Below, piece by piece: positions 43,430 through 51,583 of a DNA stretch of 64,000 nt. This DNA is from Bradyrhizobium guangxiense (GTDB lineage: Bacteria; Pseudomonadota; Alphaproteobacteria; Rhizobiales; Xanthobacteraceae): assembly GCF_004114915.1 (NCBI RefSeq), contig NZ_CP022219.1, positions 960,501 through 1,024,500 of the forward strand, in the 5' to 3' direction. The notes beneath the pieces are model-generated. The model had not been told where the DNA came from. It did not search any database and saw nothing but the letters and a program-made list of their open reading frames with translations. Position 1 is the stretch's first letter. Every line of letters begins with the position of its first letter. The position numbers were made by a program, and so were the translations under genes.

Positions 43430-45543
43430 GACGATTTCCCCCAGCGCTTGTCGTACTGCACGAAGTTCGGATCGGCATTGTCGAGCTTGAAGCGGCCGAT
43501 CCGGTTGTTGGCGATGCCGCCGAGATAGAGATAGCCGCGGTGCTCGCGCATCGAGGTGATCATGGGATGGTTGAGACCCCTAAGGTCCCAGAACGATTCC
43601 AGGATCTTGCCCTGCTCGTTGAACTTGACGACGCAGCCCGTATTGATGTTCGGGAACAGCCATTCGTCGACCGGCACTCGCTTGGCCATGCGCCGGCGGA
43701 AGCCCGGCATTTTCCAGGCGAGGTCGAGCGAGGGGCTGCGCATGCCGACCAGCGCCAGCCAGTAATTTCCGTCCGAGGCGAGGTTGATATTGTCGGGGTA
43801 GCCCGGCAGATTGTCCATGACGGTTTCGACGGCGTCCTTTTTTGGACCTGCGAACCAATAGCGCTTGATCGAGCAGCCGAACGTCTCCGCGAACAGGATG
43901 GATTGTCCGTCGCTGGCGACTGCGACGCCGTTCGGGAATTTGAGGCCGCGCAGCGCGGTATGGGTCGTGCCGGTCTTGGTGTCGTAGCAGATGATGCGGC
44001 CGTTGCCGCGTGCTTCCAGCCCGTCGACCGGCCACTCGTCCATCTCGTAGCGGACGGTGGCCTCGGAGAAGAAGATCAGCCCGTCGTCGGTGATGTCCAA
44101 GTCGTCGGCAAGCCGCAGGCGGCTGTCGTCGTTCACGGAGTAGATGCTGCGGTTGGTCTCGTCGGTGGCCTTCTCCACGGTGCCGTCGGGCTTGATGCGA
44201 TAGAGGCCCATGCCGCCGATACAGACATAGAGATTATCCTGCCGGTCGAACGCCATGCCGAGCGGCTGGCCGCCGATATGCGCGAACACTTCCATCCGCT
44301 CGTAATCGGGCGGGAAGAAGCGCATGATGTCGCCGTGCCGCGATCCCGCGTAGAGCACGTCGTTGCGGTCGAGAATGACGTCCTCGGGCGCCTCGATGCG
44401 GCCGAGCCCGATCAGCGCGACGTCACGCAGCTTGTCGTTCTGCTCGAACGGCCCACCCTTGCCGATTTCGGTCGGCGGCGGTGGCGGCAGCGCATGGTAG
44501 GTCGGGGCGACATAGACCTTGCTGATGATGCGGGTACGGTTCTTCTGCCAGCGGATGTCGACCATCGCAGCCACCAGCAGGATCGACGCCAGCGCCATGC
44601 GGTTGACACCGCCGCGCGCATTCATGGCGGTCAGGCCGTTGGTAACGAGAAGAACGATGAGCACGCCGACCATGGATTTGACGACCGAGCCCTTGCCGCC
44701 GCCGAGCGTGATGCCGCCAAGCACCGTCGCCGTCAGCACGATCACCTCGAGGCCGACGCCGATATCGCCGCCGACGGTGCGGAGCCGTGCCGCGAAGAAC
44801 AGCGCCCCGATGCTGGTCAGCACGCCGCTCGCCACATAGCAGAGCGCGATGGTGCGGCGGACGGGGATGCCGGAATTGTAGGCCGAGCGCCGCGATCCGC
44901 CGATGGCAGTGATGTGCCAGCCGGGTCGCAGCCGCGTCAGGAAGACGTGACCGAAGACCGCGACGGCGATGTAGACCAGCGCGACGCTGGGGATGCCGAG
45001 CACGGTTCCTCCGCCGATGAAGTCCCATGACGGAATGTCGGGGAAGGCCGACGCGATGGCGTTGGAATAACGCTGGATCAGCAGGTCGTAGGCCGAGCGG
45101 TAGATGATCAGCGTGATCAGGGTGGTGATGAAGGCGCGCAGCCTGAGATACCCGATCAGCACGCCGTTCACCGCGCCGAGCAGCCCGCCGACGATCATGG
45201 TGACCACCACCACGGCGGGGACCGGCCAATTGAGCACGTCGAGCAGGTAGAGCGCGCAGAAGTCGGTCAGTGCGAAGATCGATCCGACCGACAGATCGAT
45301 GCCGCCGACGATGACGACCAGCGCCATGCCGAGGCCGATGAAGCCGATCTCGCCGGCCTGCCGCGCGGTGTCGGCGAGGCTCGAGGGGGAGAGGAAGTGC
45401 TCGAGTGAGCGGCTGAGCGCGAAACCGACGATCAGCAGCAGGATCACCGGGATGGCGGTTTCGGTCCATCGTTTGGACAGGATCTCGCCGAGAAGATGGT
45501 CCGGCCAGTAGCGATATCGTAGCCTGGTCAGTGTCTCGCGCAT
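43426..45543 (-). CDS. ABC sugar permease fused to an SMP-30-like beta-propeller
   Basis: Protein of 705 residues. Residues 1-335 form an RbsC-type permease: IPVILLLIVGFALS, LGMALVVIVGGIDLSVGS, GAVNGVLIGYLRLRAFITTL, and about eight to ten helices. A proline-rich linker (ALPPPPPTE, about residues 351-359) leads to residues about 375-705, a propeller: APEDVILDRNDVLYAGSR, PLGMAFDRQDNLYVCIG, DDLDITDDGLIFFSEA, FPNGVAVASDGQSILFAET and PGYPDNINLASDGNYW. The latter are SMP-30/strictosidine-synthase motifs. The frame runs without interruption, so the fusion is real in this sequence. Confidence 0.88.
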   Translation of the reverse strand: MRETLTRLRYRYWPDHLLGEILSKRWTETAIPVILLLIVGFALSRSLEHFLSPSSLADTARQAGEIGFIGLGMALVVIVGGIDLSVGSIFALTDFCALYLLDVLNWPVPAVVVVTMIVGGLLGAVNGVLIGYLRLRAFITTLITLIIYRSAYDLLIQRYSNAIASAFPDIPSWDFIGGGTVLGIPSVALVYIAVAVFGHVFLTRLRPGWHITAIGGSRRSAYNSGIPVRRTIALCYVASGVLTSIGALFFAARLRTVGGDIGVGLEVIVLTATVLGGITLGGGKGSVVKSMVGVLIVLLVTNGLTAMNARGGVNRMALASILLVAAMVDIRWQKNRTRIISKVYVAPTYHALPPPPPTEIGKGGPFEQNDKLRDVALIGLGRIEAPEDVILDRNDVLYAGSRHGDIMRFFPPDYERMEVFAHIGGQPLGMAFDRQDNLYVCIGGMGLYRIKPDGTVEKATDETNRSIYSVNDDSRLRLADDLDITDDGLIFFSEATVRYEMDEWPVDGLEARGNGRIICYDTKTGTTHTALRGLKFPNGVAVASDGQSILFAETFGCSIKRYWFAGPKKDAVETVMDNLPGYPDNINLASDGNYWLALVGMRSPSLDLAWKMPGFRRRMAKRVPVDEWLFPNINTGCVVKFNEQGKILESFWDLRGLNHPMITSMREHRGYLYLGGIANNRIGRFKLDNADPNFVQYDKRWGKSS

Positions 45544-45573
45544 CTGCCTTCCGCTGATTCCATGAGCAAGGTT

Positions 45574-45605
45574 GCGCGTTCCGCTCCTGAAGGGGCGGAA
45601 CGCGC
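45574..45605 (-). terminator. Strong intercistronic hairpin after binding-protein gene
   Basis: Arms of 11 perfect bp (GCGCGTTCCGC / GCGGAACGCGC) extended by three further pairs to a TGAA loop. It starts 15 nt after the binding-protein stop codon and lies before the permease fusion start at 45543. There is no U-tract, so it is more likely a processing/stabilising or attenuating element than a full terminator. Confidence 0.75.
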
Positions 45606-45619
45606 GTCGTCGAACGCGA

Positions 45620-46636
45620 TCACTTCTTGAGGTCAGAGAGATTCCAGCACGCCATTTGGCTGTCGGCATTCTCCTTGGTGATCGGAATCAGCGTGGTGTA
45701 TTCGGAGCCCTTGACCGAGCCCGGCTTGGCACCTGACGACAACAGCCATTTGATGGTGCCGGCCATCTGCGCCGCCTGTGTCGGCACGTCGTAGCTCATG
45801 TTGAGATCGAACGAGCCGTTCTTCACGAGCTCGCACGCGCCCTTGCGCTCGCCGCCGCCTGAGGTGGCCAGGAACACCTTGCCGGTCAGGCCGGCTTCCT
45901 TGATCGCGGCGGCGGTGCCGATGTCCATGCCGTCCCAGAAGCCGACGATGCCGCAGAGGTCAGGGTTCTGCTTCAGCACCGTCTGGGTGATCGCCTTGGC
46001 CTTGGCCGCATCCCAATCGGCGGCCTGGCTGGAGACGACCTTGATCTCGGGATGCTTGGCGAGAACGTTCTCGACGCCCTTGAGCGTATAGGCGCTGGCG
46101 GCCGCGGAGAGCGCGCCCTGGATGATGGCGATCTTGTTCGACTTGCCCTGGCAGGCCTTCACCACGCCCTCGGTCTGGCGCTCGCCGATCTCGATCCAGT
46201 TGGCGCCGACGAAGGCCGAGCTGCGATAGGCCGAGCCCATGTTGATCTGGATGACGTAGATGCCCTCGTTCTCGGCGCGCTGCAGCAGCTTGGCGTAGGT
46301 CTGGACGTCCGGGTTGTGGATCACCATCACCGCCGGCTTCTCCGAGATCAGCGAGGTGACGGCCTGCGCGCCCGCATTGGTATTCCAGTTGGGATCACGA
46401 ATGACGAACTTGACGCCGAACGGCTCGAGCTCCTTCTTGAGGCCGGCGTACCAGCCTTCGGTCAGGTCGAAGTTCATCGCGACCGGCACATAGGCGACGG
46501 TCTTGCCGGCAAGTGCTTCCCGGAAGGTCTTCTGAAACGGCTCGTCGAGCCCCTGTTGGGCGAGGGCCGGGACCGCTCCGGCTGAAAGCGCCAATGCGGC
46601 GATACTTCCGAGCGCGAACTTATGGATGCAGGCCAT
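45620..46636 (-). CDS. Sugar ABC transporter substrate-binding protein
   Basis: Periplasmic binding protein of 338 residues. A signal peptide (KFALGSIAALALSAGAVPALAQ) and a perfect AAGGAGG ribosome-binding site 6 nt upstream mark the start. The type I periplasmic fold (RbsB/peripla_BP_4) is seen in VAYVPVAMNFDLTEGWYAGLKKELE, VMVIHNPDVQTYAKLLQRAENEGIYVIQIN, GKSNKIAIIQGALSA and CGIVGFWDGMDIGTAAAIKEAG. It supplies ligand to the two permeases encoded on either side. The strong ribosome-binding site and following hairpin fit high expression relative to the membrane parts. Confidence 0.92.
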   Translation of the reverse strand: MACIHKFALGSIAALALSAGAVPALAQQGLDEPFQKTFREALAGKTVAYVPVAMNFDLTEGWYAGLKKELEPFGVKFVIRDPNWNTNAGAQAVTSLISEKPAVMVIHNPDVQTYAKLLQRAENEGIYVIQINMGSAYRSSAFVGANWIEIGERQTEGVVKACQGKSNKIAIIQGALSAAASAYTLKGVENVLAKHPEIKVVSSQAADWDAAKAKAITQTVLKQNPDLCGIVGFWDGMDIGTAAAIKEAGLTGKVFLATSGGGERKGACELVKNGSFDLNMSYDVPTQAAQMAGTIKWLLSSGAKPGSVKGSEYTTLIPITKENADSQMACWNLSDLKK

Positions 46637-46689
46637 TGTCTTCCTCCTTGTTGGATGCGCGTATTCTCAGACGTATTCCCTTGGGCAGA

Positions 46690-47661
46690 TCAGATGTCGC
46701 CCTGTTGGGCCGTTTCTTCGTTGCGTGGATTGAGGAACGTGTCGGTGATGACCGCGATCAGGAGCACGAGGCCCTTGATGAGGTTCTGGCCGGCATAGGG
46801 AATGTTCAGGATCGTCATTCCGTTCAGCATCGTTCCGATCAGCAGCGTGCCGATGATGACGTTGACGACCCCGCCGCGTCCGCCGGACAGGCCGATCCCG
46901 CCGAGCACGACGACGAGAATGACGTCGTAGATCAGCGTCGAGTTGAAGATGCGGGTCGGCATGGAGTTGACGGACGCCGCCATCACGAGGCCGGCAAAGC
47001 AGCCGATCAGCGCCGCAAGGACATATTGCAGCACGATGATGGGCCGCGACGGGATGCCGGTGACGCGCGCCGCGAACGGGTTGTCGCCGATCGCGTAGAT
47101 GTAGGCGCCCCAGCGCGTCTTACGCAGCAGCACGAAAACCACGACGCAGGCGATTGCGAACATGACGATCGACGTGGGAATGCCGAGAATGCTGCCCTGG
47201 CCGAGCCGCTCGAAGCCGGCCATGCCGTCGCTCCATTGCACGACGTCGAGCTGGAAGAGGGCGGCCTGGCCGAGACCGGCGACGAACAGGCCGGTCGCCA
47301 GCGTCGCGAACAGAGGCGGCACTTCCGCATAGGCGATGAGCCAGCCGTTGACGAGACCGATCGCGATCGCCAGCAGGCCGGCCGAAAGCAACGAAGCCGG
47401 CAGCGAGTGTCCGTTTTGCACCATCTGCAGCACGAGGCCGCCGGGGACCGCGAGGGCAGCGATCAGCGACAGATCGATGCCGCGGCCGATCACGACGATC
47501 GCCATGCCCAGGCCGAGGATGCCCAGCACTGCCACGTTCTGCAGCAATGTCAGCATGTTGTCGGCGGAGAGAAAGCCCTGCAGGAAGACCGAGAAGCTCA
47601 GGAAGAGTGCAGCGAAGACCGCAAACACGATTTCCTGTTGGCTGATCCGAACGCGCTTCAT
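46690..47661 (-). CDS. Sugar ABC transporter permease (RbsC-like)
   Basis: Permease of 323 residues starting MKRVRISQQEIVFAVFAALFLSFS. LGMAIVVIGRGIDLSLIA and PPLFATLATGLFVAGLGQA, then GAYIYAIGDNPFAARVTGIP and LGGIGLSGGRGGV, are RbsC/BPD_transp_2 motifs. It would form a heterodimer with the fused permease. First gene of the operon; the intergenic region with the AraC gene contains the probable operator. Confidence 0.92.
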   Translation of the reverse strand: MKRVRISQQEIVFAVFAALFLSFSVFLQGFLSADNMLTLLQNVAVLGILGLGMAIVVIGRGIDLSLIAALAVPGGLVLQMVQNGHSLPASLLSAGLLAIAIGLVNGWLIAYAEVPPLFATLATGLFVAGLGQAALFQLDVVQWSDGMAGFERLGQGSILGIPTSIVMFAIACVVVFVLLRKTRWGAYIYAIGDNPFAARVTGIPSRPIIVLQYVLAALIGCFAGLVMAASVNSMPTRIFNSTLIYDVILVVVLGGIGLSGGRGGVVNVIIGTLLIGTMLNGMTILNIPYAGQNLIKGLVLLIAVITDTFLNPRNEETAQQGDI

Positions 47662-47783
47662 CGCTTGCCATCCCCTAGGAATCGGCACCGCGCGCGTCTC
47701 GGGATCGCCGTCTCGGCGCGCGCTTGCCTCCCCCCGTCCCACGAGTTGTTTTGGGCTTGATAGGCGACAGACCTCGACGTGGC

Positions 47784-47821
47784 TTGCGTCAACGCGCAAA
47801 CCTTTTGCGTTGGCGCGCAAA
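47784..47821. promoter_or_regulatory. Tandem 17-bp repeats, probable operator for the AraC regulator
   Basis: TTGCGTCAACGCGCAAA (47784-47800) and TTGCGTTGGCGCGCAAA (47805-47821) match at 14 of 17 positions and have a 21-bp period, two helical turns. Each also has inverted ends TTGCG / CGCAA. They lie between the divergent ABC operon and AraC gene, as expected for AraC-family binding sites. Confidence 0.75.
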
Positions 47822-47911
47822 GTGCCTTGCGCGGCGCTGCCGGGAACCTAAGATCGACGCCAACGGATTTTTGTGCGCTGCACAGCCAAACCTCGCTGCA
47901 ACGGGCCGCCG

Positions 47912-48874
47912 ATGGATCTGGTGTTTACGACCGAGGAGCTGGACCCAGCCAAGCGCTTTGCGGCCTGGCAAGATGCCATCTGCGACCACTATGTCCATGT
48001 CGACGTGAACGCGATGAAGCCCGCCGACTATCAGGGCTTTATCCGCGAGGCGCAATTTGGCCCGGTCACGATGAGCGACGTCTTCTTGTCGGAGCAGCGG
48101 ATATCGCGGCGCGAGCGGCACATCGCCAAGCTCGACAAGGACTGCTACTACGTCCAGTTTCTGCAACAGGGCAGCATGGACGTGCTCCAGGCCGGCCAGA
48201 CGCTGGCGACCAGCCCGGGCACCGGCGCGATTTTCTCGGCCTCCGAGGCCTACGATCTGGAGTGCTCGGACCGCTTCCGGTCGTTGTACTTGGAGATCCC
48301 GCGCAAGGAGTTTTCGTCGCGCTTCGCCGAAGGAAAGATGCCGTTCGCGGCGACGATCGCGACCGGGCGGGGCTTGGGGCGGATCGCCGCCGAATTCTGC
48401 GCGCTGCTGGCATCGGAGGCATCAAGCCTGGAGGAGGCTGCACGAGCTCGGCTCGGTCATGAACTGATGGACGTTCTGGCGCTCGCGCTCGACATGGGCG
48501 ACAAGGACGAGTTCTCGGAGGATGCGACGGCGCGGAAGGCACGCCTGCGCTCCGTCAAGGCCTGGATCGAGGAGCACCTGACCGAACCTGACCTGTCGCT
48601 GGAGAAGATTGCCAGGAGCAACGGCGTCTCGCTCCGGCATCTGCATTATCTGTTTCGGTCGACCGAGATGTCGGTGTCCGAATGGATCTTGAACCGCCGC
48701 CTGCAGCGTTGCTACGACGCGCTGATGCGCCCGGAGTTGCGCGCGCTGTCGGTGACTGAAATCGCCTATCGGCTGGGGTTCAGCAGCTCGTCGCATTTCA
48801 GCACGGTGTTTCGCAGGAAATTCGGGCACAGCCCGTCCGAGCTGCGCCGTCGGCAGATGACGTCGTTCGAGTAG
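47912..48874 (+). CDS. AraC-family transcriptional regulator
   Basis: Regulator of 320 residues. The N-terminal domain resembles the AraC_binding_2 type (MDLVFTTEELDPAKRFAAWQDAI, YYVQFLQQGSMDVLQAGQ). The C-terminal double HTH is clear: DLSLEKIARSNGVSLRHLHYLFRSTEMSVSEWILNRRLQRCYDAL and SVTEIAYRLGFSSSSHFSTVFRRKFGHSPSELRR. The ATG at 47912 is chosen over a GTG at 47873. It is divergent from the ABC operon and probably activates it. Confidence 0.9.
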   Translation: MDLVFTTEELDPAKRFAAWQDAICDHYVHVDVNAMKPADYQGFIREAQFGPVTMSDVFLSEQRISRRERHIAKLDKDCYYVQFLQQGSMDVLQAGQTLATSPGTGAIFSASEAYDLECSDRFRSLYLEIPRKEFSSRFAEGKMPFAATIATGRGLGRIAAEFCALLASEASSLEEAARARLGHELMDVLALALDMGDKDEFSEDATARKARLRSVKAWIEEHLTEPDLSLEKIARSNGVSLRHLHYLFRSTEMSVSEWILNRRLQRCYDALMRPELRALSVTEIAYRLGFSSSSHFSTVFRRKFGHSPSELRRRQMTSFE

Positions 48875-49045
48875 GCGCACCGGCTCGCAGACGAAAGGCG
48901 CAGATGGTCCATTCGTGCGCTGAGATCGCAGAGGGCGCTTCGGGATCCGGCACCATGCGGAAGCGGGTTGCAGCGACCCGGCGGTCGGCGATGCGGTACC
49001 ACATCGCTGTCCGTTCTGCAGCGTGACGTGCCTTGAGCCCATCAC

Positions 49046-49059
49046 TTGACGCAAGTCAA
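49046..49059. promoter_or_regulatory. FixK/FNR-type box
   Basis: TTGACGCAAGTCAA, a perfect TTGA-N6-TCAA palindrome. It lies about 220 bp upstream of the glucan-enzyme start, further than usual for an activating site, so it may be an auxiliary site. Confidence 0.55.
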
Positions 49060-49154
49060 GACGGCGAGGTGGAAGCCGGGCAGGTTCACTGAGCATAGCA
49101 GACGCTGTTGACAGTTGACGGTCAATGCTCGGCGATCCATGGATGGCTGAGGAG

Positions 49155-49168
49155 TTGATCTTGATCAA
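49155..49168 (+). promoter_or_regulatory. FixK/FNR-type box upstream of glucan-enzyme gene
   Basis: TTGATCTTGATCAA, a canonical TTGAT-N4-ATCAA site centred about 111 bp upstream of the glucan-enzyme ATG and about 54 bp upstream of a short leader frame with a good ribosome-binding site. The region 48875-49272 has no other gene. Confidence 0.75.
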
Positions 49169-49215
49169 CGAGTTGTAGAAGCGTGGCCAATTCCGGGCTC
49201 GGTTCGGGAGAGTCA

Positions 49216-49269
49216 ATGAACGAATCCAGTTGCACGATTCTCATGCTTTCCCCGCAGGCGCAGGTGTAA
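49216..49269 (+). CDS. Possible 17-residue leader peptide
   Basis: MNESSCTILMLSPQAQV begins at an ATG with GGGAG 6 nt upstream and ends 3 nt before the ATG of the glucan-enzyme gene. Such spacing fits translational coupling. It is too short to judge by composition and could be chance. Confidence 0.35.
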   Translation: MNESSCTILMLSPQAQV

Positions 49270-49272
49270 GCG

Positions 49273-50895
49273 ATGTTACGCGCCGGCCGCATCTATTCGC
49301 TCTACGTTCCGCTGATGCTCTTGCTGATATCGCTCGGCGTTATCGCTGCAGTCTGGAGCTGGTTGGGAATGCCAGTCAATCTGGCGCGCGCGCCGATCGA
49401 TCCAAGCGACAAGGTCCAATGCATCTCATACGCCCCATTCCGCAACCACCAGACGTCGCTTTCGCCCGCCACCCAGGTATCGCGTGAGCAGATCGCGGAA
49501 GACCTTGCGCAGCTTGCGAAGATATCCAACTGCATCCGCATCTATGCGACCGATCTCGGCCTCGATCAGATCCCCGAGCTTGCATCCAGGGCAGGGCTGA
49601 AAGTGATCCAGGGAATCTTTCTCGACAAGGATCAGCAGAAGAATCAGACACAAATATCAACCGCGATACGCCTCGCCAGGGATTATCCCGAGACCATCAT
49701 CGCACTGGTCGTCGGCAACGAGACATTGTTACGCAAGGATATAACGGTATCGGATCTGATAGCGACGATCCGCTCGGTCAAGGCGCAGGTCAGCGTCCCC
49801 GTCACCTATGCCGACGTCTGGGAGTTCTGGCTGGCCAATCGTGAACTCTATGAGGCCGTCGATTTCGTCACGATCCATATCCTGCCATATTGGGAGAATG
49901 TACCAATCCCGGCAGAGTCCGCCGCCGCGCATGCCGACAAAATTCGTCGAGAGATCGCGTCCGCGTTTCCGGGCAAGGAAATCCTGATCGGAGAGATCGG
50001 TTGGCCAAGCCAGGGACGGATGCGGGAATCGGCACTGCCTTCACCTATCAATCAGGCACGTGTGGTCTCGGAGGTTCTCGGTCTTGCTCGGCGCGAGAAT
50101 TTCCGCGTCAACCTGTTTGAGGCCTACGACGAATCCTGGAAACGAGACATCGAGGGCACCGTGGGCGGGTCATGGGGCCTGTTCGAAGGCGAGCGGCGCA
50201 CGTTGAAATATCCTCCGGGCATCGCCGTCAGCAATCACCCGCTCTGGAAGCTGCAAATGTGCAGTGGACTTGCGCTGTCCGCATTTGCCTTCGGTGCGGC
50301 TTGGTTGACCTTGCGTCGTAGACCCAGGGCATCCAGTCTGGCTTCCTGGTTCGCGGTCGGAATAGTGGCAACCACCGCCGGAATCCTGTTTGGAGTGGCT
50401 GCCCAAAAGGTATTCTTTGAGAGTGTCGGCGTGGGTGGTTGGCTCTTGTGGAGCGCTCTGCTGGCGGCAGCGACGATGTCCCCGCTGCTCGGCGCCCACG
50501 CCGTGATGTCGGGCCGCCCGCCGCCAAGTTTCCAGCAATTGTTCGGCCCGAAGGGCTACCGGACCGAATCGATATGGATGAGCCTTTACGGACTAGCCTT
50601 GACGGCGACCGCCGTGATCGGTGCGGCGACCGCGGTCGCGCTCGTATTTGATCCCCGTAATATCGATTTTCCCTTTGCCGCGCTCACCATGGCGGCGGTG
50701 CCTTTCGCAGCGGTGGCGCTGCTCAATCCGCTGGACAAGGGAAGCCGTCCCATGGCGGAGTCGCTGTTTGCCGGTCTGTTTGTCGGAGCGGCGATCTATG
50801 TGAGCTTCAACGAAGGGCCGGCGAACTGGCAGGCGCTGTGGACGTGCGCGGCCTACCTGTTGCTAGCCGCGACGCTGTGGCGGGCGCGGGCCTGA
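49273..50895 (+). CDS. GH17-like membrane glucan enzyme (NdvC-like)
   Basis: Protein of 540 residues. After one N-terminal membrane helix comes a periplasmic GH17-like domain (residues about 45-320): CISYAPFRNHQT, CIRIYATDLGLDQIPELASRAGLKVIQGI, ALVVGNETLLRKD (acid/base Glu) and EILIGEIGWPSQG (nucleophile Glu). The C-terminal 200 residues hold about six further helices. The architecture resembles Bradyrhizobium NdvC, implicated in beta-(1-3),(1-6) cyclic glucan synthesis, but other GH17 transferases are possible. It has FixK-type boxes upstream. Confidence 0.78.
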   Translation: MLRAGRIYSLYVPLMLLLISLGVIAAVWSWLGMPVNLARAPIDPSDKVQCISYAPFRNHQTSLSPATQVSREQIAEDLAQLAKISNCIRIYATDLGLDQIPELASRAGLKVIQGIFLDKDQQKNQTQISTAIRLARDYPETIIALVVGNETLLRKDITVSDLIATIRSVKAQVSVPVTYADVWEFWLANRELYEAVDFVTIHILPYWENVPIPAESAAAHADKIRREIASAFPGKEILIGEIGWPSQGRMRESALPSPINQARVVSEVLGLARRENFRVNLFEAYDESWKRDIEGTVGGSWGLFEGERRTLKYPPGIAVSNHPLWKLQMCSGLALSAFAFGAAWLTLRRRPRASSLASWFAVGIVATTAGILFGVAAQKVFFESVGVGGWLLWSALLAAATMSPLLGAHAVMSGRPPPSFQQLFGPKGYRTESIWMSLYGLALTATAVIGAATAVALVFDPRNIDFPFAALTMAAVPFAAVALLNPLDKGSRPMAESLFAGLFVGAAIYVSFNEGPANWQALWTCAAYLLLAATLWRARA

Positions 50896-50931
50896 GAACC
50901 GCACGGATACCTCTCAGGATCAGAGGAGTGT

Positions 50932-50945
50932 TTGACCTGCATCAA
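50932..50945 (+). promoter_or_regulatory. FixK/FNR-type box upstream of DUF1476 gene
   Basis: TTGACCTGCATCAA, a TTGA-N6-TCAA palindrome centred about 62 bp before the ATG of the DUF1476-domain gene and just after the glucan-enzyme stop. Confidence 0.75.
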
Positions 50946-51000
50946 CCGGGATTGAGGCTATCGGGTTAGCCTTGAACGCCGTCGCGCTGGAGCAACAGAT

Positions 51001-51564
51001 ATGACTTCGTTCGACAAGCACAAGAGCGCATTCGAGACCGAGTTCATCGCCGGAGAAGACTTGAAGTTCAGAGCCCGCAGCCGTGCGGTGGCATTGCTCG
51101 CGCAATGGGCAGCATATCGCCTCAGCCAGTCCGCAGAAGCCACCAAGGCGCTTACCCAAGAAATCTTGGAAGCCGACGTCGCGAATCCGGCCGTTGAGCA
51201 GACCGTGGATCTGGTCGCTGCGGTTCTTGCACCGGCCGGGGTTCTCAGGCAGGAGGTGCGCCAGGCGCTGGATCGCTTCCGAACGGAGGCCGAAGCCGAC
51301 GAGCGCGTCGGTCGTCCGCGGCGAGGGTTGGTGCGCGGCAAGTTTACCCTACCCGATTTGGAGAACCGGTTGGCCACGTTGCAGAACGGGGCGCTCGTCC
51401 GGATCGACCGCGTTGATTATGAGCGCTTGTTCGGATTGAATGATGCCGCACGGGGACGCCTGCGCAATTTCGCCCGCAGTCATCGATGTGTCGCGAGCTT
51501 TGCAGATTCGGCCGTTCTGTTTCGCAAGCAGATCGCACCGGTCGGGGAATGCCCCGAAGCGTGA
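51001..51564 (+). CDS. DUF1476-domain protein (ATPase zeta-inhibitor-like) with C-terminal extension
   Basis: Protein of 187 residues. Residues 1-100 (MTSFDKHKSAFETEFIAGEDLKFRARSRAVALLAQWAAYRL ... VRQALDRFRTEAEAD) align by eye with DUF1476, the family of the alphaproteobacterial F1-ATPase inhibitor subunit zeta, usually about 105 residues. The extra 85 residues (from GRPRRGLVRGKFTLPDLENRL) match nothing I recognise. A FixK-type box upstream suggests expression at low oxygen, which would fit restraint of ATP hydrolysis; this is inference. Confidence 0.75.
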   Translation: MTSFDKHKSAFETEFIAGEDLKFRARSRAVALLAQWAAYRLSQSAEATKALTQEILEADVANPAVEQTVDLVAAVLAPAGVLRQEVRQALDRFRTEAEADERVGRPRRGLVRGKFTLPDLENRLATLQNGALVRIDRVDYERLFGLNDAARGRLRNFARSHRCVASFADSAVLFRKQIAPVGECPEA

Positions 51565-51583
51565 ACTCGTAATCCGGACCGCG

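Noticed and set aside
49102..49125. TTGACAGTTGACGGTCAA as another FixK-type site
   Set aside because: The half-sites are separated by 3 or 10 nt, not 6, so it does not fit the FixK/FNR geometry.
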